Shown: in pieces, positions 54,303-62,115 of the stretch | How positions within the stretch are numbered: position 1 is the first letter of the stretch | Layout of the letters: every line of letters starts with the position of its first letter | DNA from: Suilimivivens sp963618065 | Lineage (GTDB): Bacteria > Bacillota > Clostridia > Lachnospirales > Lachnospiraceae | NCBI GenBank assembly: GCA_963618065.1 | Contig: CAVERH010000002.1 | Span: 1-64,000 of the forward strand | Length of the DNA: 64,000 nt | Direction: 5' to 3' | Notes under the pieces: generated by a model | What the model was told of the DNA's origin: nothing | Databases searched by the model: none | What the model saw: only the letters and a program-made list of their open reading frames with translations | Program-made: the position numbers and the translations under genes

Positions 54303-55526
54303 TTATAACGCACGGTCATCTGCATTCCGTTCCCAGATCCCAATCACCATAACGGTCATATCATCCCGGATGTGGCCTCTGGACTGCTGAATACAGTATC
54401 GCAAAATAGTATTCGCCATTTCTCCCGGATTTTCCACCGTAAGACTTCCTATCAATTCCGACAGCATATCCTCTCCGATCCCCTGTGACAGGGCATCGAG
54501 TACACCATCCGAAATCATAATAATATAGTCCCCATCCATCAGGGTTCGCCCAATGCTTTCCACATCCGGCTTCTGGAAAATACCAAGCGGCAGATTCCCG
54601 GAAGAAATCCGATCCACCAGATGCTGTCTCTTAATATAGGAGCTGGAGCTTCCCACCTTTACGAAATGGCATTCCCCTCTATACAGATCAAGACTGCATA
54701 CATCAAGCGTCGACATATTACTCTGCTCCCCACCGGAAAGCAGGGTACTGTTAATCATCTGGATTGCCATTTCCATCTGGAACCCTGCCTCTAAAAAGCG
54801 CTGTACCAGCTCCACCACCATGGTACTGTCAGCACAGGCCTTGTCCCCGGAGCCCATTCCGTCCGACAATACCGCCGTAAGATTTCCTGTTTCCATTTCA
54901 AAGAAGCTGTAATTATCCCCGGAAATCTGTTCCGTTTCCTTTACTGCCTTGGCTACTCCCGTCAGGGTATGAAACCGGGATTCTTCTACATAATACAAGG
55001 TTTCAAAGCCTTCGGATAAAAAGAACTGATTGTCCTGCCTGCTGCTTAAGTGTGTTCCAAGCAGAACTGAAAGCAGATCCCCGATCTCATCCGAGGAAAG
55101 CGGATTTTTGCCTTTGCTTTTCAAAGTTACCGATATTTCTGTGCGTCCGTTTTCATTCTCAATCAGATACAGATTTTTTAACTGCAGTTCCATTTCCTTA
55201 AATGCATGGGCAATCTGCCTGAACCTCCTGCTGCTCATGGGTACACATCTCCGGTTCTCTCTGGCAAGCTCCATCATAATCTTGGACATTTCCCGAAGCT
55301 GATCCACCATCAGGCTTTTGTTCTCCGAGAGCTTCTTCTGCCAGAGAATATCCCGTCTGTCTACGGCCTCCCTGCACTCTTTATCGTCCGGTTCCTCATT
55401 CCCACTGTCTGCCAGATTTAAAGCCAGCTCGCGGATCGAATCTGCGTAGGTCATCAATTTTCTCTTCCCGTAATCCGGCAAAATGCTTGCGAAGGATTCT
55501 TTATCCATATCCGGTTGTCTTTTCAT
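54303..55526 (-). CDS. SpoIIE-like PP2C phosphatase lacking the membrane domain
   Basis: A 407-residue protein in the spoIIE position. Residues 190-400 are a SpoIIE-type PP2C phosphatase (VLSDGMGSG, MISDGVLDAL, RDDMTVMVI), which in spore formers dephosphorylates SpoIIAA to activate sigma F. Residues 1-180 match the cytoplasmic linker region with a long coiled helix. The ten membrane segments at the start of normal SpoIIE (about 330 residues) are missing, and no reading frame for them exists upstream; instead there is a 116-bp tandem repeat. AAGGGGTG supports the start. Confidence 0.85.
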   Translation of the reverse strand: MKRQPDMDKESFASILPDYGKRKLMTYADSIRELALNLADSGNEEPDDKECREAVDRRDILWQKKLSENKSLMVDQLREMSKIMMELARENRRCVPMSSRRFRQIAHAFKEMELQLKNLYLIENENGRTEISVTLKSKGKNPLSSDEIGDLLSVLLGTHLSSRQDNQFFLSEGFETLYYVEESRFHTLTGVAKAVKETEQISGDNYSFFEMETGNLTAVLSDGMGSGDKACADSTMVVELVQRFLEAGFQMEMAIQMINSTLLSGGEQSNMSTLDVCSLDLYRGECHFVKVGSSSSYIKRQHLVDRISSGNLPLGIFQKPDVESIGRTLMDGDYIIMISDGVLDALSQGIGEDMLSELIGSLTVENPGEMANTILRYCIQQSRGHIRDDMTVMVIGIWERNADDRAL

Positions 55527-55670
55527 GTCCGTTCACCCCTTCTATTTAAGCAATGTCATGCTGAACACATAGATCCATGGCATCGTAAGGAACATTATAC
55601 ACAGGGGCTTCGGGATATTTTGTCACATTTAGGTGTTGATGAAAAATTCTGTAAGCCTTTGGCTTGGTTT

Positions 55671-55922
55671 CACTAAGTATTCTGCATATACCTGCTGCAC
55701 TAAATTCGCTCTTCGCTTTCGCTCGTGCTCATTAAGTGCACAGGTATCGTTCGCACTAAGTTCATGCTTCGCCTCCGGCTCGCATTCACTAAGTATTCTA
55801 CATATACCTGCTGCACTAAATTCGCTCTTCGCTTTCGCTCGTGCTCATTAAGTGCACAGGTATCGTTCGCACTAAGTTCATGCTTCGCCTTCGGCTCGCA
55901 TTCACTAAGTGCTCTACATAAA
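55671..55922. repeat. 116-bp tandem repeat, two full copies and a partial third
   Basis: Units begin with CACTAAGT at 55671 and 55787, and a partial third at 55903. Each 116-bp unit is itself two diverged halves of about 58 bp, each starting CACTAA(A/G)TTC. Related pieces occur at 31437-31454 and 44397-44414. Arms such as TGCACTAA and TTAAGTGCA can fold back. The surrounding 55527-55958 holds no gene. Confidence 0.85.
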
Positions 55923-55958
55923 TAGACCATCCGTATCCAAGCGGATACAAATGGTCAT

Positions 55959-56264
55959 CTAATTCTCATCCTTAAAAAGAATCTCTCCTTCATATACAAG
56001 TCCAAGCTTATCACGGGCCACTTCCTCAATGTACTTCTTGGTCTGTGTATAGGTCTCGTATTCTTTGATTTCTTCTGCGCGCTGCTCCTCCTGCTCAATC
56101 TGAAGGGCAAGCTCCTCTTCCCGTTTCGCATAGTAGGCTTTCTTCTCACGAAGCTCAATACTCTTGATTCCTACTACAACCAGCATCATCAGAAGCACCA
56201 GCGTCACCAGAAATATTCCTGTTTTATTTTGTCGTCGTTTTTTATATGCAGCTCTTCTGGCCAT
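55959..56264 (-). CDS. divIC: Septum formation initiator DivIC/FtsB family
   Basis: A 101-residue cell-division protein. A basic N-terminus is followed by one membrane segment (about 17-35), a coiled coil (residues 40-75, EEELALQIEQEEQRAEEI) and the VARDKLGLVYEGEILF tail typical of the family. It helps assemble FtsL and DivIB at the septum. The ATG at 56264 has GGAG seven bases away. It follows yabQ, as in B. subtilis. Confidence 0.9.
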   Translation of the reverse strand: MARRAAYKKRRQNKTGIFLVTLVLLMMLVVVGIKSIELREKKAYYAKREEELALQIEQEEQRAEEIKEYETYTQTKKYIEEVARDKLGLVYEGEILFKDEN

Positions 56265-56287
56265 TTTACTTCTCCATGTACACAAAG

Positions 56288-56785
56288 CTATTTCCGTGTG
56301 TGTTTACATAATGTTATTCTAAGTAATTTTATGCAAACCGTCAACCTCTTTTTTAAAGATCGCAGCATTTTCATATTACGATGTTCAAGGCGTTTACTTT
56401 TCCTGTAAATACAGAATTTTACAGTATTTATTGGTGTCTGTATTCTCCGAACCACAAGATATAGTATGTGCAGAATGCTCTTTCCAATTGTTGACATAAT
56501 ATTTATGTAACATTCACTTATTGTTTTCTTATAAAGAAATGCTCCCAATACGGCTCCACCAACTGCAAACCATCGTAAAATACCATTATTTTCTTCTACC
56601 AGAAAGAAAAAAACTCCAAAGGCACAGACCAGCCAGAAGAAAAAATCCTCCAGTGAAATCCAGAACTGTCCATGGTGAATCACGCGCCTTATAATCAGCA
56701 GACCGTCATAAAACACCGCCATGACAATTCCGGTCAGAAAGAAATGGGAAAAAAGGAGCAGCTCCTCCATGATTTCCTGACTCAT
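56288..56785 (-). CDS. yabQ: Spore cortex biosynthesis protein YabQ
   Basis: A 165-residue membrane protein needed for spore cortex formation in B. subtilis. The N-terminal 110 residues have four membrane segments with FYDGLLIIRRV and SLEDFFFWLVCAFGVFFFL, which are YabQ hallmarks. The C-terminal 55 residues are basic and run longer than usual. It starts 5 bases after yabP. Confidence 0.9.
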   Translation of the reverse strand: MSQEIMEELLLFSHFFLTGIVMAVFYDGLLIIRRVIHHGQFWISLEDFFFWLVCAFGVFFFLVEENNGILRWFAVGGAVLGAFLYKKTISECYINIMSTIGKSILHILYLVVRRIQTPINTVKFCIYRKSKRLEHRNMKMLRSLKKRLTVCIKLLRITLCKHTRK

Positions 56786-56790
56786 ACGCC

Positions 56791-57081
56791 TTACTTAAAC
56801 AGTCTGCCAAGGAGCGATTCCGTCCGTTCCGTGCGGCTTCCCTGTTCCGAGTAGGTTACGCTGTCAATCCGTCCATCTATATCGACCTCGCCTTTATCCA
56901 GCATCAGACGGCTTACATGAAGCTCTTTCCCTTTCAACATAAGCATTCCCTGATCTGTCTCCAGAATAATCTCGTTCTCATCAAATGACAAAACATCACT
57001 TACTCCTGTTAGATTTCCGCATCTGCGGTTGTTAAGGCTCAGCTTATGTGTTCTTTTATTAATTGATGTCTGATCTTCCAT
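56791..57081 (-). CDS. yabP: Sporulation protein YabP
   Basis: A 96-residue protein of the YabP/YqfC family, expressed in the mother cell and linked to cortex assembly. RCGNLTGVSDVLSFDENEIILETDQGMLMLKGKELHVSRLMLDKGEVDIDGRI is the family core, a beta-rich domain. AGGAG is 8 bases from the ATG at 57081 and too close to the ATG at 57087. The ribosome binding site falls in an inverted repeat (57082-57151). Confidence 0.92.
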   Translation of the reverse strand: MEDQTSINKRTHKLSLNNRRCGNLTGVSDVLSFDENEIILETDQGMLMLKGKELHVSRLMLDKGEVDIDGRIDSVTYSEQGSRTERTESLLGRLFK

Positions 57082-57151
57082 CCCCATGACTCCTGCATTT
57101 TGTTCTGAATTGTTATTCTTATCTTTAAATAACTATATGCAGGTCATGGGG
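57082..57151 (-). promoter_or_regulatory. Long-range hairpin over the yabP ribosome binding site
   Basis: On the minus strand CCCCATGACCTGCA (57151-57138) can pair with TGCAGGAGTCATGGGG (57097-57082), with a 2-base bulge and a 40-base loop. The 3' arm contains the AGGAG and the first ATG of yabP. The fold would hide the ribosome binding site. Confidence 0.55.
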
Positions 57152-57204
57152 AGGATATGAGTAGCCGCACACTTCTTTCTGCGCGACTTGACGGTTACGA
57201 TACC

Positions 57205-60200
57205 TTATTGGTGCATCTGCTTCTTAATGGCTTCACATTTTTCTATTGCGTTCTGGATTTTCCTGATCTGTTCTGTCACCACCTTAATCTGTTCGTCCAG
57301 CTTCTCCATCGGAGCCTGTGCCTGTGCCTCACGATTCTTATAATACTGAAGCCTTTTCGTTTCATAATCATGAATCTGGTCATACGTATATATGCCCATG
57401 TGATACTCTCGCCCCAGAAGACCTGCTTTCACGGAATTGATCTGGAGCTCATTGCTCTTTTTGAATCCATCTCCGCCTCCCAGATCCCGGTATCTGTCCC
57501 AGGCCTCACGATCCGTCAGTTTATCGTCCTTCAGCATATCAATTCTGACCTGATGCTTGGCAGATGCTTTTTCCATGCTCTTTTTTTCAAAATCCAATGC
57601 ACTTTCAGGGGTAAGCACCGTGTTGATCTTTTCTGCGATTGCTTTGTCCGCTCCTGTTGCATAGGTTTTGCTGATCAGGCTCCAGACATAATTAAATTTA
57701 TCCTTCAGCTCATTTCCGTCTTCCATTGCTAGCTGGCGGTATTGCTGTGTCTTCTCTTCATCTGTTATGGAAGTATCATTCAGCATTTTTAAACGCTCCT
57801 GGTGCTTCCTGGTCTTTTCATACAGACGCCCTTCTTCATATTGCATAATTGCATCCGGTGTCAGATAATTGGCAACATGCTCTTTATAATAGTCCTTTAT
57901 GATTTTGTCACCCTGAAGCTTACTTTTATAAAAGGCAGCCAATTGTTTTCTTCTTTCCTCAGGCTCAAGCATCTGGAATTCTTCCTGATCCTTCAGCTTT
58001 ACAAGGCTTCGAAGTCTCTGAAGTCCTCCACTTTCCAAAAGGGCTGCAAGCTCCTCGCGGGAAGCTGCACTGATTCCAAGTGCTCCCACAGCAGCACTCT
58101 GCAGGCTTCCCTCCTCTCCGGCCGCTTCCGTTTTAAAATCATTGATCAAAGACATCATATGACGCTTAAACCAGCCGGCTCTTGACTTCTTGCCCAGGCG
58201 GTTGGCCATATAACGGTACATCTGTGGCGTGGTAATATCCTCCTCTTTATCCTGCTCGTGCTCCTTTAGATAATTTCTCGCAAAGCCCTTGCCTCCTCCG
58301 CGATCCCGGTAGACCGCCCAGATTTCAGCATCCGTGATTTCTCCGCTCTCTGCCTTCGCCTTTAATTCCTTTAACCTCATCAGATCATTATAATGAGCTC
58401 TGTGCCCGACCTTCTGTGACTGTGTTAAAGCCTTTTCGATCAGAGCCTGCGTCATGCTTCGATCAACATACTTTAAGGTATCCTTTTTTCCACTGGCAGC
58501 TTTGTCCAGAAATCTTGTATTTTCTTTGGCGCCATCCTTTGTAGTCTCTCCGCTTCCCTGTACATCAATGGCACCACTGAAATAATCCTCCCGTATCTTA
58601 CTGAACATTTCCTGTCGTTTTTCAATTTCAGTATCACCGAATTTCATTGCAATATCATATTGCTTCGTCAGAGCATCAACTCTGTTCTTATGATTCGCAG
58701 CATCCTGCTTCTTACCCTTTGCACGGTATTCTGTAAACCGGTCAACCTCATATTGAATCAGCGTTTCAATATCCACACTTTCCCGGATAACCTCTCTACG
58801 ATTATCATTTTTAAAGAAGTAGTTCAGAACGCCGTCACGATCCACGCTCTTTAATAATTTTTCCTTACCGTTTTCCTCTATCTCTTTGATCAGCTCTGCC
58901 TGTATTTCATCTGTCTTACGCTGTTCATATTCAATCAGCTCATCCACGGTCAGACTCTTATAAGCATATTTCTGATAGTCCTCAAAGGTATACAGTCCGG
59001 AACGGAACAGAATGTCCCGTGATTTTTCATCCAGCTTTTCCCTCGCTTCCGCTGATGCAGCCGAGTAGGCTCGATTAAGCTCATTAAGCTTATCGTATAT
59101 TTCATAATGCTTCCCTGTGTTTTCCTCCAGCAGATTCGTTTCCATATCAATCAGGGCATCTATATCAATTGCAAAAGAAAACGGATCCTCCAGAATACGC
59201 TCTGCCTTAAGCTCCTTCTTATAGAAGTCCAGAAACTCCCCATTCTTTTCAGACAGCTTGTCTTCTATATTCAGCTCCTTTGCTTTTTCCTTCAGACGAT
59301 CCAGTCTGGTCTGGTGCTTCTCCCCAATCGTTCCGACACGGCCTTCCTCATACTCCCTTAACTGATCTGCGGTAACATATTGGGAAATCAAATGACTGAT
59401 GGAATCACCGGCAGCCTTAAGGTATTGATTTGCGAAATCCTCACTCGGCGTCTTTTCATCATGCCCCTGTGAAATATAATTGTTAATCATCGCAATATGA
59501 CCTTCATAAACAGCACGAAGCTTTCCATTGCGCTCCTGCTCATACTTCAGCAGTGCTTCCTTAGTTGCGTACTGCTCCAGCGCTTTCTCCTCCAGCTCAT
59601 TTTCCATATATTTCTTCAGACCCTTGGCATCAGAGGTAATACCTAAATATTTAAGATACGCTTCATTCTCCTTATTTTCTGCACCCTCCTGCTGCTGTTC
59701 TTTCCACATCCTCATCTCATCTAATCGTGACTGATGCTTCTTGATGTTTTCCTGTACCTCCGCTACATTGCCTTCTACATCCTGCTGCAATACTTTGGTT
59801 TTTTTCTTATTCTCCAGTTCATTCTTTCTGTTCGTTCTGATCAGTTCCTTTTCGATCAGCTTTCCTTTGACTTCATCCAGGTCATTCTCCGTAATATCCG
59901 TTATGTCCTTATTTTCCAGAACAGAGAATGCTTCCAGAAGCTCCTGAACCTCGCCCGCTTCCATTCTGGACTGCTTCACCAGCTTATTTAATTCAATGGA
60001 TTCCTTTGAGAAGGTAAAACCATAGGTACTGCTTGTTTCCTTCAGGGAATGTTTAAATGCCTGCGCACTGAATGCACTCTGGACAAATTGCAGGTCAAAG
60101 ATTGAAGCTCCCGCTTCATGTGTTGCTTCCTTGGAATATTGAACCTTCGCAAGATCCCATGACGCAAAATCCTTTTCCCATCCCTGTTCCCACTGAAAAA

Positions 60201-62112
60201 CCTCAGATTCTAAATTAATTTCTCCTCCGATTTCCGCCGAAACTCCGATTCCTCCTTCGAATTTAACCGTGAAGCCGTCGTTTAATATTTCCTTCCCGAT
60301 GCCTTTGTCATAAATTTCCTGCAGATTCAGCTGCGGACCCGTCAGGGTTGCCTTCAGTATTTCATCCTCATCTCCTGCCTGCCCGGAAAGCTTTAAATCT
60401 GCATACAAGCTGGAGCTTGCGGAAATCAGGCTTCCCAGCCCTACAATCAGTCCCAGAGCCACTTTAGCCGATATGGAGCCCTTCAGTGCAAGGCTGACTC
60501 CTGTATCCACCGCAACAACCGCAAGGAAATTCATCATTTTTTCTTTCGCCTGTTCCGGCTCCAGCTTTTCATTTACAGCACCAGCAAACTCACCCAGCTT
60601 TTCCTTTGCCTGGTCTGCATTTGATATATTGAAATCCGTATCGAGGCTGACTCCGACCTCAAAGTCCGGTGTCAGTCTGATAAAACCATCCAGGCATGGT
60701 AAAATCGGAAATTTCTGCTTCATGTCATCAAGATAATTGATCTCGGGTGCATCCAGAATATGCATCTGTTCTTTTTCACTATCCTCCAGCTCCCCGGGAA
60801 GCTTCCCTGCCATAAGATCCCGTAAAGCTGCCTTCACCCATTGCAGACGCTGTCCTGCCGCACTGTCTTTATCATCCTTAACAAACGCCTGAATATAATC
60901 CCAGACGGATATTTCCTCAATCTTTTTATCTTTATTCAGTTCTTCCTGTGCTTTCTCTGTCGGGGTCTCGTTATTCACAGACTTCTCCAGCAGGGATATA
61001 GAATGTGACAGATCGGAACCCTCCTGCTCTTCCTGCTCTGTTTCCCAGACTTCGTTTGAATCAATGTCCTTTAAGCCTCCAGGAATATCCTCTGTATTCC
61101 TGCCCGGATCGGTTACTATGTCCTGATCTGTGTTCCCGCCCGGATTAGTTATTACGTCCTTACTCGTGTCCTGTGCGGCTCCTATATCCTGTAAAGGAAT
61201 GTCTCCTGTATTCTTATCCGGTTCAGTTCCTATATTCGTATTCTGATTATTTCCAGTATCCGTGTCCTTGTTCGGCTCTATGACCTGAACCTTGTCCGAA
61301 ACCTTTTTTTTACGTCTTCGCTTAACCTTTTTCAGTGGGTTGTTTTGCGTCGTTCCCTGATCTTCCGCACTCTGTGTTGCCGGTACAGCTTCTCTCACGA
61401 TTTTAATCTGTCCGTCATTGCCTTCACTCTGGCCGATTTCCGCCCGAACCTTCTGTTCCGTTTCAATACCTCTTTTTTTACTGACAAGTATCGCATCATC
61501 ATAAACCATCCCCTTCTCGGTAAGGGTAATGGTACCTGCCTTCAATCTCTCTTTTTTATTAAGTTTAATATCATCACGGATAAAACCATGAAGCACCGGG
61601 ATATGATTCTCGGAAAATGCCTCTTCCGGCGCGGCCAGTGCGATCTCCTTAGACAAGGGTTCCGTTGATACTTCACCCTCATGCATGGAATGGTCTGTTT
61701 TGCTGACATAAATGAACTGTACGTTTTCCTTCTCCGGAGTGTAAGCTTTGTTACCTGTGAGTCCGATCAATGTAACCGAATTCATATCCAGTACAAGCCC
61801 CTGTCCAAGCTCTACAACACCGCCCCGGACCTGATAGGATTCCTTGCCCTTAAATCTGGTCGTGTTGATATTAAAATTCACATTTTCATGCAAAAAATGA
61901 ATCCAGCTTGCCTGATCCTTAAAAAACCCCAGACTCTTTGCACGTTCCCTGCTGTCTATTCCTTCCGCATCAATCTCCAGATCTGCATATCCGCTCTCAT
62001 CTGTCTCTCTTTCATATGCAGAAAAAACCGCACGCTCCCTTGCATCCATGGAGCTCTTCCGGTCTTTTCCCTTATCCTTAACCTCTTTTACATTAAGCTT
62101 TGCATCCTTCAT
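57205..62112 (-). CDS. Giant repeat protein coupled to an eCIS-like ATPase
   Basis: A 1635-residue protein I do not recognise. Residues 45-210 form a beta-rich N-terminal domain, 262-275 a basic patch (KKVKRRRKKK), and 275-360 an Asn/Asp/Thr-rich linker. Residues 500-780 include a hydrophobic stretch and a Gly-rich beta region (FTVKFEGGIGVSAEIGG). From about 820 to the end it is nearly all charged helix, with ten or so copies of a YExxR ... KHxxRLxxLK pattern spaced 60-100 residues. No signal peptide is seen. The gene begins 3 bases after the ATPase stop, so they work together. Tail-fibre, tape-measure, scaffold or effector roles are all open. Confidence 0.6.
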   Translation of the reverse strand: MKDAKLNVKEVKDKGKDRKSSMDARERAVFSAYERETDESGYADLEIDAEGIDSRERAKSLGFFKDQASWIHFLHENVNFNINTTRFKGKESYQVRGGVVELGQGLVLDMNSVTLIGLTGNKAYTPEKENVQFIYVSKTDHSMHEGEVSTEPLSKEIALAAPEEAFSENHIPVLHGFIRDDIKLNKKERLKAGTITLTEKGMVYDDAILVSKKRGIETEQKVRAEIGQSEGNDGQIKIVREAVPATQSAEDQGTTQNNPLKKVKRRRKKKVSDKVQVIEPNKDTDTGNNQNTNIGTEPDKNTGDIPLQDIGAAQDTSKDVITNPGGNTDQDIVTDPGRNTEDIPGGLKDIDSNEVWETEQEEQEGSDLSHSISLLEKSVNNETPTEKAQEELNKDKKIEEISVWDYIQAFVKDDKDSAAGQRLQWVKAALRDLMAGKLPGELEDSEKEQMHILDAPEINYLDDMKQKFPILPCLDGFIRLTPDFEVGVSLDTDFNISNADQAKEKLGEFAGAVNEKLEPEQAKEKMMNFLAVVAVDTGVSLALKGSISAKVALGLIVGLGSLISASSSLYADLKLSGQAGDEDEILKATLTGPQLNLQEIYDKGIGKEILNDGFTVKFEGGIGVSAEIGGEINLESEVFQWEQGWEKDFASWDLAKVQYSKEATHEAGASIFDLQFVQSAFSAQAFKHSLKETSSTYGFTFSKESIELNKLVKQSRMEAGEVQELLEAFSVLENKDITDITENDLDEVKGKLIEKELIRTNRKNELENKKKTKVLQQDVEGNVAEVQENIKKHQSRLDEMRMWKEQQQEGAENKENEAYLKYLGITSDAKGLKKYMENELEEKALEQYATKEALLKYEQERNGKLRAVYEGHIAMINNYISQGHDEKTPSEDFANQYLKAAGDSISHLISQYVTADQLREYEEGRVGTIGEKHQTRLDRLKEKAKELNIEDKLSEKNGEFLDFYKKELKAERILEDPFSFAIDIDALIDMETNLLEENTGKHYEIYDKLNELNRAYSAASAEAREKLDEKSRDILFRSGLYTFEDYQKYAYKSLTVDELIEYEQRKTDEIQAELIKEIEENGKEKLLKSVDRDGVLNYFFKNDNRREVIRESVDIETLIQYEVDRFTEYRAKGKKQDAANHKNRVDALTKQYDIAMKFGDTEIEKRQEMFSKIREDYFSGAIDVQGSGETTKDGAKENTRFLDKAASGKKDTLKYVDRSMTQALIEKALTQSQKVGHRAHYNDLMRLKELKAKAESGEITDAEIWAVYRDRGGGKGFARNYLKEHEQDKEEDITTPQMYRYMANRLGKKSRAGWFKRHMMSLINDFKTEAAGEEGSLQSAAVGALGISAASREELAALLESGGLQRLRSLVKLKDQEEFQMLEPEERRKQLAAFYKSKLQGDKIIKDYYKEHVANYLTPDAIMQYEEGRLYEKTRKHQERLKMLNDTSITDEEKTQQYRQLAMEDGNELKDKFNYVWSLISKTYATGADKAIAEKINTVLTPESALDFEKKSMEKASAKHQVRIDMLKDDKLTDREAWDRYRDLGGGDGFKKSNELQINSVKAGLLGREYHMGIYTYDQIHDYETKRLQYYKNREAQAQAPMEKLDEQIKVVTEQIRKIQNAIEKCEAIKKQMHQ

Positions 62113-62115
62113 CTC

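Noticed and set aside
55671..55922. Tandem repeats as a CRISPR array
   Set aside because: The 116-bp units adjoin without unique spacers and there are no cas genes.
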